Source: a virus. From it: DNA of 29,052 nt. The notes under the pieces were generated by a model that was given only the letters and a program-made list of their open reading frames with translations, had not been told where the DNA came from and ran no database searches. The stretch spans positions 1 to 29,052 of IMG/VR virus record IMGVR_UViG_3300027969_000336, one strand, 5' to 3'. Made by a program: the position numbers and the translations under genes. This document shows, one piece after another, positions 20,735 through 29,052 of the stretch; within the stretch, counting starts at the first letter, position 1; every line of letters begins with the position of its first letter.

Positions 20735-21769
20735 ATGGCTGATACCCCAACACAAATAACGCAAACGAACTACGGCTTTGCACCGGAAATTGCTCCTTAT
20801 GCGCAAGGCTTGTTAGGCCAAGCGCAAGCATTGACTGACACTGAATACAACCCGTACATGCAGTATCAGGGAGAGCGCGTTGCTCAATTCTCCCCATTGC
20901 AAAACCAATCGTATGAAAATGCAGCGTTAATGCAAACTCAGCCCCAGTTGCAGGACGCAACTGCTTTGGCGGGCGAAGCGGGATTAGGCGCTATAAACAC
21001 TGGGTATACATATAACCCATTCCAAACGCAGTCGTTTACTAGCCCTCAAATGGCTGAGAGCTACATGTCTCCGTACATGCACAATGTAGTAGAGCGTCAG
21101 CAAAATGATGCTAATCGCCAAGCCGCAATTGCTCAGCAGGCTCAGGGAGCCCAAGCTGCTCGTTCCGGTGCGTTTGGTGGTAGCGGTGACTATCTTATGC
21201 GTGCTCAAGCTGCTGGTAACTTAGCCCGTCAAAAGGGCGACATTATGGCCCAAGGTCAGCAAGCCGCTTACCAACAAGGCATGGGTCAGTTCAATACAGA
21301 ACAAGCTGCTACACAAAACGCTGCCCAGTTAAATGCGCAACAAGGTCAGTTTGGTGCGGGTCTAGGTCTTCAAGGTTTACAAACAGCACTGACTGCATCA
21401 AATGCACTCGGCAATCTGGGTAACATGCAGTACCAGCAAAACATGGGCGTTAACGCATTGCAGAACCAATACGGTTTGCAACAACAAGCGCAGATGCAGA
21501 CTGACATAAACAACAAGTATCAGGACTTTTTGAACTATCAAAACTACCCATACAAACAATTGGGTTTCATGTCAGACATTATTCGCGGTGTACCATTGAC
21601 TTCTACAGGTTCGTCTGTATACACAGCTCCTCCTTCCACAGCACAAACTGTTGCTTCGTTAGGTCTTGGCGCTGCTGGGGTTAGCAAACTTTGGGGTGGT
21701 GCTAATGGTGGTGTGGCTATGTCTAATGGTGGCGGTCTTGGCGCGCTTGCTCTGAACAACTTGGTCTAA
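20735..21769 (+). CDS. Gln/Ala-rich helical internal (ejection) protein
   Basis: 344 residues. N-terminal YGFAPEIAPYAQGLLGQAQA, then YQGERVAQFSPLQNQSYENA. The middle has SYMSPYMHNVVERQQNDANR, QAAIAQQAQGAQAARSGAFG and GSGDYLMRAQAAGNLARQKG. A Gln/Ala/Asn-rich helical region follows (QFNTEQAATQNAAQLNAQQG), then NYPYKQLGFMSDIIRGVPL and a Gly-rich end (WGGANGGVAMSNGGG). The SGAFGGS...Q block followed by a QNYPYKQLGFMSDxxRG motif is a recognised pattern of large Gln-rich virion proteins in aquatic short-tailed phages, probably internal proteins ejected with DNA (T7 gp14/P22 gp7-type position). No enzymatic motif. ATG follows TAAGGAG; stop is a TAAGGA fusion. Confidence 0.75.
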   Translation: MADTPTQITQTNYGFAPEIAPYAQGLLGQAQALTDTEYNPYMQYQGERVAQFSPLQNQSYENAALMQTQPQLQDATALAGEAGLGAINTGYTYNPFQTQSFTSPQMAESYMSPYMHNVVERQQNDANRQAAIAQQAQGAQAARSGAFGGSGDYLMRAQAAGNLARQKGDIMAQGQQAAYQQGMGQFNTEQAATQNAAQLNAQQGQFGAGLGLQGLQTALTASNALGNLGNMQYQQNMGVNALQNQYGLQQQAQMQTDINNKYQDFLNYQNYPYKQLGFMSDIIRGVPLTSTGSSVYTAPPSTAQTVASLGLGAAGVSKLWGGANGGVAMSNGGGLGALALNNLV

Positions 21770-21779
21770 GGAAAATATC

Positions 21780-23264
21780 ATGGCGATTGATATGGCATCT
21801 GTCTATGCCGCACGGTATAGAAAGCAACCCGACATGCTTCGTGCTGCGGTGATGGGCCAGAGTCCTGACCCCAAGTTAGACTCTTATACAGCGTTAAACG
21901 CACTACGTTTGGTTAAAGAAGCCGACATGATGGATATGGCGGGTCAGGCACAACAGCCAACTTCGTCCCCCTCTATTCTTGCTCAGAACATGGCTCCTCC
22001 TGCACCTCCACAGGGTTTGGCTGGAATGATTCCTATGGGCGCACCCGCAGGTCAAATGCCACAGGGTATGCCGCAGCAACGAGCTCCAATGCCACAGCCT
22101 GTTATGCAAGCAGCCTCTGGTGGTTTAGCTAGTATGCCAACTGCTGATGAAGACTACGCCGATGGCGGTATTGTTGCTTTTAGATTGGGCGGCGATACAG
22201 ACGAAGAAGCAGAATACCAAGGTGAGACTACAGATACAGGCTACTCCGACTCGCGAGGCCGTAGTGTAGATGCTGAAGGTAATCTTATTGATGATGGTAC
22301 AGATGCCGGTACCGGTAACGCAACCGATCGGTTTAACTCTCTTCTGGCTAAGCAAATAGCCCGAATTCAAGGCGGTTCTTCCAGAGTTACAAGCCCAGAA
22401 GATGCGGCTAAGATGGAAGAAGAGTACTACCAGCGTGAACTTAAAAGAGCTGGCCCAGATATATACAAAGAAGAACTTGCACGTGGCCCGCAAGACGAAG
22501 CCGACAGACTTAAAGCAAGACGAGTCGGTGAAGCTAATGCGTTATTCACTGCCGCAGGGAAAGTATTGACCGGTAACAGGCTGTCTACTGGTGCTAGAGA
22601 AGCGTTACCTGCATACGGTAATGAGATGAGCAAAGTAGAACAAGCCGACCAAGCTGCTAAGTCTGCCAACGCAAGAGCGCAGTTTGCACTTAAAGATGCC
22701 CAGCGTAAAGAGCGTATGGGTTCCAGCCGTGCGGCTCAAGCTTCCATGGAAAATTATCGTAAGTTCCAGCAAGATGAGAACAAAGCTACGATGGATAGAG
22801 ACCGAATCGTAGCTGAACTTGCGGCCAAAGGTGTTACGGGCAACCGACCACTTCGCGGCGCTGCTGGTGCTAGTGGGCCTAAGCTCGCTGAACAACTAGG
22901 TGTGGCTGAAATTGAATACGGCAGAAACCCAACCAAAGAAAACAAAATTACCGTTGAAGCTTTGCGCAGGGCTGTGTCACAGACTAAGACTTCGTTTTCT
23001 ACTGGTGAAATTGGGCCAGAAAAAGCTAGGGTCACCACAGCGCCTATACAGCAGCGTATTGACGCTAAGGTTGCCGACTCTATGAAATCTTTCCCAACCA
23101 TGAATCCAGCTTATAGAAGAGCTAAACGAGAGGGGAACGAAGAGGAAGCCAATCGTTTGTGGAAAGCTGAAGAAACTAGATGGCGTGGTATACACTCTAA
23201 AGCTGAAGCCGCAGCAGGTGGAGGACAACCCGGTACTGCTGGTAACCCAATCATAATCCCTTGA
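21780..23264 (+). CDS. Internal virion protein with Pro/Met-rich linker and ADGG motif
   Basis: 494 residues. N-terminus (AIDMASVYAARYRKQPDMLR, DSYTALNALRLVKEADMMD) is helical. Residues about 60-115 are Pro/Met/Gln-rich (QNMAPPAPPQGLAGMIPMGA), followed by QAASGGLASMPTADEDYADG with YADGG as in the 17817 protein. An acidic segment (DTDEEAEYQGETTDT, DAEGNLIDDGTDAG) follows. From residue 180 it is long, charged and helical (ARIQGGSSRVTSPEDAAKME, KVEQADQAAKSANARAQFAL, RRAKREGNEEEANRLWKAEE). It ends GGGQPGTAGNPIIIP. No known catalytic motif. Place between the Gln-rich and polyvalent genes suggests an ejection-complex component (T7 gp15-type position), inferred from order only. Confidence 0.7.
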   Translation: MAIDMASVYAARYRKQPDMLRAAVMGQSPDPKLDSYTALNALRLVKEADMMDMAGQAQQPTSSPSILAQNMAPPAPPQGLAGMIPMGAPAGQMPQGMPQQRAPMPQPVMQAASGGLASMPTADEDYADGGIVAFRLGGDTDEEAEYQGETTDTGYSDSRGRSVDAEGNLIDDGTDAGTGNATDRFNSLLAKQIARIQGGSSRVTSPEDAAKMEEEYYQRELKRAGPDIYKEELARGPQDEADRLKARRVGEANALFTAAGKVLTGNRLSTGAREALPAYGNEMSKVEQADQAAKSANARAQFALKDAQRKERMGSSRAAQASMENYRKFQQDENKATMDRDRIVAELAAKGVTGNRPLRGAAGASGPKLAEQLGVAEIEYGRNPTKENKITVEALRRAVSQTKTSFSTGEIGPEKARVTTAPIQQRIDAKVADSMKSFPTMNPAYRRAKREGNEEEANRLWKAEETRWRGIHSKAEAAAGGGQPGTAGNPIIIP

Positions 23265-23272
23265 GGCTCTAG

Positions 23273-24382
23273 ATGCCCATCTATGAATACCAAGGTAAGC
23301 AATACGATATTGCTACCGACGACCCATCTGCAGCTAAAACTAAGATTCTTAGTTACCTTGGTACTCAGGAAGCACCCCCTGCGCAAGCCCTTGCGCCCAA
23401 ACCTACGCAACCTGCGGCGTCTGCTGATTTCGACTTTGGTTCTCCTATGGGAACTGGTTCAGAAGAAATCATGGCAGCGGCGCAGGCTAAGCCTAGTGTT
23501 CCTCCGGTTAAGAGCGTACTGACAGGCCGCGAAGTTGAATACGATGAGGAAGCTTTAAACCGTGCATCCCGCCGCAAATATGTAGAGCAGGGTGTTAAGG
23601 AAGCCGAGCGCCTCACGGCAGTAGGTAAGCAAAAGTTGGACATTAAAAAAGCCGGGCGTGAAAGACTGCGCCAAGAAGCCGCAAACGAGAACTATGGCTT
23701 TCTAGACTTTGCCGCTGACTCTGGTATCGACTTGACCAAAGGTGTAGTCGGCTTGGGTGAGACCTACGTTGGTTTGCTCAACCTTACTTCGGGCGGTGCG
23801 GCGGGCAAGGTGTTAGGGCGTATGGGCTATGACCCAGAACGTACAACTGAATTCTTAAATGGTTTCCAATCTCTTACTCGTAAAGACGCACGGCAAAGTG
23901 TTAAAGAGGCTGAAGGTTTTCTCGATACCCTAGCTGCGCTGTCTGTTAACCCAACAGAACTGATTGGTTCTGTAGTTGAGTCCCTTCCCGGCACAGTTGC
24001 GTCTGGCGGCGTAGGCGGTAAGTTTGTTCGCTCTATTGTTAGCAAAGCCGCGCTTGAAGCAGAAGGCTTAGGGTTAGTCGGCCAGCAGGCTCAAAACTTT
24101 ATTACCCAAAAAGTTAAAGACCAGACATACCGCATCGCGGCTGTTACTGGTAGTGCAGAAGGCGCACAAACCGCTGGTTCTATTGCTGAAAAAGCCCGCC
24201 AAAAAGACGAGACTGGAGTGATTACGTTGTACCGGCAATTGCTGCTGGTTTTGGTACGGCTGCGGTTTCTGCAGTATCCGGTAAAGTTGCACAGAAACTT
24301 GGTATTGGCGACGTTGAAACTAATATTGCTGCGCGATCGGCAGGTGTTAAGGGTATTGGTACTGGAGAAGGCGCATACCTAA
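23273..24382 (+). CDS. Large polyvalent virion protein, N-terminal part (frame-disrupted)
   Basis: Opens MPIYEYQGKQYDIATDDPSA (a short N-terminal module common to large phage proteins), then a Pro-rich linker (residues 35-90) and a helical region with DIKKAGRERLRQEAANENYG. A membrane-active Gly/Ala stretch follows: GVVGLGETYVGLLNLTSGGA, FLDTLAALSVNPTELIGSVV, PGTVASGGVGGKFVRSIVSK. The plausible protein sequence ends at about residue 315 (EKARQKDETG). The remaining ~55 codons (VITLYRQLLLVLVRLRFLQY and on, to TAA at 24380-24382) are an out-of-frame reading of the following region, so this ORF is the front of a longer gene continued in frame 1. SD: none strong before ATG 23273; the stop of the previous gene is 8 bases upstream. 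Confidence 0.7.
   Translation: MPIYEYQGKQYDIATDDPSAAKTKILSYLGTQEAPPAQALAPKPTQPAASADFDFGSPMGTGSEEIMAAAQAKPSVPPVKSVLTGREVEYDEEALNRASRRKYVEQGVKEAERLTAVGKQKLDIKKAGRERLRQEAANENYGFLDFAADSGIDLTKGVVGLGETYVGLLNLTSGGAAGKVLGRMGYDPERTTEFLNGFQSLTRKDARQSVKEAEGFLDTLAALSVNPTELIGSVVESLPGTVASGGVGGKFVRSIVSKAALEAEGLGLVGQQAQNFITQKVKDQTYRIAAVTGSAEGAQTAGSIAEKARQKDETGVITLYRQLLLVLVRLRFLQYPVKLHRNLVLATLKLILLRDRQVLRVLVLEKAHT
24190..24222 (+). other. Frame break inside the polyvalent gene
   Basis: Frame 2 coding (SIAEKARQKDETG) passes into frame 1 coding (DYVVPAIAAGFG) within this interval. Frame 1 is blocked upstream by TGA at 24187-24189, so the change must occur after it. An A5 run at 24201-24205 is the obvious indel site: one missing A would restore a continuous reading (K-R-R-D-W-S-D-Y). 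No XXXYYYZ slippery heptamer is present in the correct phase, so a programmed shift is not supported. Confidence 0.75.
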
Positions 24383-27300
24383 CTAGGTTGTTTAAAGAGG
24401 TGTTCAAAGAAGGCGTACTTGAAGAGATGCCTCAAGGAACCCAAGAACAGATTTTTACCAACCTTGCTACCGGTCGCCCATGGGATGAAAACATTGGCAA
24501 AGCCGCTGCTCAAAGTTTAATGACCGGTATAGCTATGGCTGGTGGTCATAGCACAGGCGTTGCTGCGCTGCAAAAAACTTCTTCCACATTAAATAATGCT
24601 TTGTTTGGTCTCTCTAAAGAACAGCAAAAGCAGCAAGAAGAAGAGCTAAAACAAACTGAAGAAGCGCCCCCACCTCCACCACCTCCACCACCTCCGCCAC
24701 CTGCGGCTACTGCGGAAAAGCAACCATCCTCTGAAGTGCAGGCCGATCAAGCCCGGGCCGATAAAATTACTGCGCTTACGCAAGTATTAGAGAAGCAGGG
24801 CATACCCGCAGATAATGCCGAGAGGATTGCTACACGCAGAGTCGATGCGGAGTTAAAAGCTGAAAACAAAGTTGCAGCTATTAAAGTACCCGAAGGTCGT
24901 GTAGAACAAATCACACAGGACTTAATTGCGGCTGGAGTTCCACCACAACAGGCAAAGATTGACGCACAGCAATTAGCTCAAGAGGAGGCACAATCAGATG
25001 AGCTTGCGCAGACAGAAACAGGAGGAACAGCAAATGTTGCTGAACCTATCAGTACTCCAAGTGGAGAAAGCGTTAGCATGGCTGGACAGCCCAGTCCAGA
25101 ACCCCCCGCCGGAGGAGTTGGAGTCATTGAGCCAAGTGGAGTGGTTTCTACTAGACCGGATGTTGCAGGAGTTACTGTTGGAGAAACAGTCGAGCCGCCT
25201 GCACTAGTGGAAGCGCCCCCTGCGGAAACACCTGCGGAAACACCTGCGGAAACAACCGCTAAAACTACTATTGGTGAATCCGTTTTATGGCAAGGGAACC
25301 CCGTTAAAGTTCTAAGCAAACCTAATGTTGAGCCAGATGGAATTTCTTATACAAGAGTCAAGTTTCAAAATGCTGCTGGAACCTTTGAGGGCGAAGGCGC
25401 AACAGATCACTATATTCCTACCGAAGAATTAAACACAGAAGCCCCACCAGAAACTGAAGGAGCCCAACTTGGCACTGAAACCTCTGAAGCCATCAAAACA
25501 ACGCAAGAAGGACAAGCGGCACCAACAGCCGGAGCAGGTAAAGGTAAAGGCAAACGTGGTCGGCCACCTGTTCAGCAACGCCACGTAGTTACAGAAAACT
25601 CCGAAGGCGGGTTTGACCACGTTACAAATGGCGAAGTAACTGCAACGTACGCAAATAAAAAGCAAGCTATTGCAGCTGTCAATCTAGCTAAGGCGCAAGA
25701 TGACAACAACCCTGTAAAAGTTGCTAAGTTTCAAGCCGAACTAGATAAAGCACTTGCCTCAAAAGGTAAAGGCCGACCAGCTAAGGCTGTGTCAGAAGAA
25801 GGTGTAGAGGAGCTAAACCGAGAAGATAAAGTAGAGCTTGATGCTTTGGAGTCGGCGCTTGAAGCGTACAACTCACCCGGAAGTAAAGACAAAATACAGG
25901 GCGCAGCAGAATACATTAACGATGCTGCTAACGATAAGACTGCGCCTGAAGCAGTGCGTAAACGTGCCAAGCAAATGCTTGAGGATGACGTTGATCCAAA
26001 GGATATCCCTAAGAAGTTGCGTTCTTCTGAAGCAAAAGTAGCCAAGCCTGACACAGGGTTTAGCAAGCTGACTAACGGCTCACAAGCAATTGCGCAGATT
26101 ATCAAGACTGGTAATCTGTTCCAGCGGTTTGTTGCGCAACGTATCCGCAACTTTGTAGTCGGCGTTAAGTTCGTAGTTGTTGAGAAAGGCGATCCAATGC
26201 CGCCCGAGTTGAGTGGCGCTCGTGGATTGTTTGTTTATACACCCGGGTCTAAAGAACGTACCATATACGTGCGTGGTAGTAGCTTTGGAGACCAACAAGG
26301 CATAAATAACATAACAGTGCTACACGAATTGCTGCACGCAGCAACGGCTAGTCGTATTGAAGCAGGTCTATTAAAAGGCTTTAAGAACGCTAGCCTTCAG
26401 AAGTTTATGCGTGAGATGGAAAGCTTGATGAAGCGTACGCAAGAAGCGTATGAAGAAGGCGTGCTGTTTGGCGATATTCCTCCCGCAGTGCAGCAAATGA
26501 TTGAAGGCACTACTGACCGCGATAGAACCGGCAAGATAGTTATAGGTGTGTTTGCCGACCCACATGAGTTCTTGGCTTACGGCATGTCTAGCCCTGAATT
26601 CCAGAAGTTCTTAATGAGCGTACAAGGTACACGTGGCACGGGCTTCTCTGGGTTCGTTACTAGTATCCGTGATTTGTTTGGTGTTAAGCAAAGTGAAGCT
26701 ACTGCGTTTACTGACTTAGTCGACATTACCGACAAAATGCTTGGTAAAAGACTGACCCGAGTTGAAACTAAAGCTGGCGCGCTTCCGCAAAAAGACGGCT
26801 TTACTCCTCCCGAATTTGACGAGCAAGCAGATATTAGAGTAAAACGTTCCGCTTTAGAACTAGAACGTGACGCACGCAAGGCAAAACAAAACGTAGCTAA
26901 CTCACGTGAAGGCGATATAGCTACGGCTGTAGAAGCTATGCAGAAAGAACGTGACCCGTCTAAGGTGCGTCAGATTCTTTCTAACGCTTGGAGTTGGGCC
27001 GACTACAAACAACGTGAAGCCATGGTGCGCTTGCCTACGTTTGATTTCCTTGCAAAGTGGGCTGCCGAAAAAGGTATTAGTGCGCTTACCCAAACCAACG
27101 TATACCTTGAACGTATGTTGGGTATGTCTCAGCAGTTCTTGGCTGGTGCTGAACAAATTGTCGGTATGCTTGACCGTGGGTTTAAAGAAGACAAAAACCT
27201 TAGCCGCAAGGCATTTGAAGACTTTGTATACGCAACTACTATTGCTGAGATTGACCCTTCTAACCCCAATGCAGTTGAGCGTAGCGTAACCCTTGACAAA

Positions 27301-29052
27301 GACTATGCGGCACTTGGCCCTGTTGGTCAGCGCATGTACAAAGACCTGCGTAATTACTACGAAGGCATTATTGAGTTGTACTCTGACCTGCTTGACGATC
27401 AAATTCAAAATGCGCAAGGTCTAACAATAGCCGACAAAAACAAGTTAATGGCTATGCTACGCAAAACGTTCGAAGCTAAAGCGCGTATCAAGCCTTACTT
27501 CCCGTTAGTGCGTCGTGGTGATTTTTGGTTGGCTATTGGGTCAGGTGAGAAGCGTAGGTTCTACACATTTGAAAGCCGCATCGACCGCAATAATAAAGCC
27601 GCTGAGCTTGCCGCCCACAAGGGTGATGACGTCGAAGACATGTTGTTCCGTCAGGAATTTGTGCAGGGTAATGACCTTGGTTCGTTGCGTACAGCGTCCA
27701 AAGATTCTAGCCAGATGCTCAAACAAACGTTTGACGCTATCGACAAAATGGAAATGGGTGAGGACTCTGCTGAAGCTAAAGAAGGCTTAAAAGATGCTGT
27801 GTATCAAATTTATTTGAGCACAATGCCGGAGCAGACTTTCCGTAAGCAATTTACGCATCGTAAGAACCGCATGGGTTTCAGCACCGATGTAAGACAGAAC
27901 GTAGCTACAACTGCGGCTAAGCAGGCAACTCAGTTGGCTCGTTTGAAATACGCACCTCTGCTTCGCAACTCTTTGTCTGGCGCACGTGAAGCTATACGCG
28001 AACGGGAAGAGCTATCCCCATTTGTGCAAGAAGCTGAGAAGCGGGTTAACTTGGCACTGTCCGGCGGTAACGGATCATTAGGTGAAGCTGTTGCTGGCAC
28101 AGCTAATAAAGCTTCCTTCTTCTGGTACTTGTCTGGCGCATCATCGGCTTTGATTCAGCCAAGTAGCATCTTTATTTCTGGTTTACCCGTACTCGCTGGT
28201 AACTACAACAATGCTACCGGTGCTGGCCTAGAGCTCGCAAAGATGGTTACTTTGGTTAACCAATACAGCATCCTGCGCACCAACTCAGACGGCACAACTT
28301 CTATCTCTGCACCAAGTATTGCTAATAGTAAGTCTCTCCCTGCGGATGAGCGCAAAGCAGTTAGCGAAATGGTTTCACGTGGCGTGTCTCAGTCTACCTA
28401 CGCATCTATGGTGTGGGGTTACAAACAGACACCGACTGAGTCTATGTACTTCAGTTTGAATAAAGGCTTTGGCAATATCCCCGTTGCTTATGGCAAAGGT
28501 AAACGTATGGCTAGCTTTTTGGTTGGCGCTTTGATGCACAACACCGAGCGCTTAAGCCGAGAAGCAGTGTACCTAGCCGCGTATCGTTTGGGTAAGAAGC
28601 AAGGTTTGTCGTATGGGGACGCAGTTCAAAAAGCAGTCGACTCTACCAACGAAGCGTTAGGTAACTACGATGTTACAAACAAGCCTCGCTTTATGCAACA
28701 AGGCATTGGTAAGGTTGCGTTCCAGTTTAAGATGTACCCATTGCAGATGACTCTGCTAATGCTGACTAACCTCAAGAAAATGTTGCCGTTCCTTAATAAA
28801 AAAGGAAAGAAAGAGGCAGCAACTAAGTTCTTCGGCATGATGGGCACTTCTGCACTACTCGGCGGCGTAACAAACATGGCTCTATTTAGCCCCATCATGG
28901 GGCTAATTGGTTGGGCTTGGGGTCAGATGCGTGGGGATGATGACTGGCCTGAAGAGCTTAAAGACCTTGACTTTACAACTTGGTTCCGCACTGTGTTTCT
29001 ACCCGAGCACCTTGGTGACGTTACAGTTGGTGGCGTACCAGTAAGTGACTTA
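24190..29052 (+). CDS. Large polyvalent virion protein, C-terminal part, open at right edge
   Basis: 1,621 codons open in frame 1 from just after TGA 24187-24189 to the window end. No good start is visible (first ATG 24427, no clear ribosome site), so it is read as the continuation of the 23273 gene. It begins DYVVPAIAAGFGTAAVSAVS. Features: P12 run (residues 160-171), acidic/PAET linker, AT-hook-like KGKGKRGRPP, then an HExxH site (VLHELLHAA, His712/His716) with EFLAYG 77 residues later, the layout of a gluzincin. Next come long charged helices and membrane-like segments, then an LPD38-like part (about 28440-28790: NEALGNYDVTNKPRFMQQG, GKVAFQFKMYPLQ). A role in DNA ejection or early takeover of the cell is inferred. 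The combined protein is at least about 1,900 residues. Confidence 0.75.
24667..24702 (+). repeat. Polyproline tract, 12 codons
   Basis: Twelve consecutive proline codons (mixed CCC/CCA/CCT/CCG) separate a helical segment from a helix with VLEKQGIPADNAERIATR. A rigid spacer between domains is the likely purpose. Codons differ, so it is not a simple nucleotide repeat. Confidence 0.9.
25219..25254 (+). repeat. Three tandem 12-base repeats encoding PAET
   Basis: CCTGCGGAAACA occurs three times head to tail within an acidic linker of the polyvalent protein. It could change copy number by slippage without shifting frame. Confidence 0.9.
26323..26568 (+). other. Predicted zinc-metallopeptidase centre (HExxH...E)
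   Basis: HELLH is encoded at 26323-26337, preceded by IYVRGSSFGDQQ and followed by ATASRIEAGLL. A downstream EFLAYG (Glu codon 26566-26568) within DPHEFLAYGMSSPEF supplies a candidate third zinc ligand. Active metallopeptidases of the gluzincin type have HExxH plus a downstream Glu. This is a residue-pattern call. Confidence 0.55.

Noticed and set aside
24195-24222. Programmed -1 frameshift in the polyvalent gene
   Set aside because: No X-XXY-YYZ heptamer occurs in the right phase; CAAAAAG is read as caa-aaa-gac, which does not allow good re-pairing. An indel at the A5 run is simpler.
24998-25207. ORFs at 24998-25207, 25838-26041, 26951-27289 and 27515-27790
   Set aside because: They are out-of-frame readings of the open polyvalent frame, which is continuous to the window end.
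1-29052. tRNA genes, CRISPR arrays, insertion sequences, attachment sites
   Set aside because: Gaps are at most 34 bases, and no inverted-repeat-bounded transposase, spacer-repeat array or integrase is seen.

Overview
The window is one densely packed, single-strand stretch of a tailed bacteriophage genome (Caudoviricetes). It covers virion morphogenesis, the tail and adhesin genes, the lysis cassette and the DNA-ejection/polyvalent-protein genes. Every supportable gene is on the + strand. Neighbours overlap or are a few bases apart (largest gap 34 bases), and no tRNA, integrase, promoter or terminator can be supported. The window therefore looks like the inside of a late transcription unit. 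Head-to-tail proteins resemble podovirus adaptors and hubs (P22 gp4-like, SU10/T7 gp11-like, P22 gp10-like), and no tail tube, sheath or tape measure was seen, so a short-tailed phage is the best guess. Many products look like families I know from uncultured aquatic phages. The host is probably an aquatic Gram-negative bacterium, but that is inference from family resemblance and not shown by the sequence.

Layout. 1-4423: the end of a small conserved phage gene, a holin-like membrane peptide, an unknown 226-residue protein, then small basic Gly/Lys-rich proteins (A to F). Five of the six carry related terminal motifs (MAxGG and A(D/N)G-x4-GKT(K/R)G, or a looser match). A P22 gp4-like adaptor and a zinc-ribbon protein lie among them. 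4420-8079: SU10/T7 gp11-like adaptor, a pair of paralogous beta-rich proteins flanking a TTG-started small gene, a repeat protein built of TGVxATGxVG units, and two tail-fibre-like proteins. 8092-12779: an array of four polyglycine proteins (five domain copies), interrupted by one small tail-associated gene.

12787-14996: lysis region with a signal-peptide protein, a helical protein, a single-pass membrane protein, a GTA-type holin and a GH24 muramidase. 15000-17782: P22 gp10-like tail hub and a jelly-roll virion protein. 17817-29052: four large proteins inferred to be internal or ejected, ending in a giant polyvalent protein (at least about 1,900 residues, still open at the right edge). That protein has an HExxH metallopeptidase-like centre and an LPD38-like C-terminal part. 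Its reading frame is broken by one shift near 24200.

How it works together (inference): adaptors and hub build the portal-proximal tail; the repeat and polyglycine proteins form host-binding fibres or tips; the lysis cassette sits between them and the ejection proteins; the large last proteins probably enter the cell with the DNA. Most noteworthy are the shared terminal motifs of the small basic proteins and their echo in the ejection proteins, the tandem polyglycine adhesin array, the C-x12-C repeats in the 968-residue protein, a recurrent stop-codon/Shine-Dalgarno fusion with near-constant 12-base spacing, and the frameshift in the polyvalent gene.
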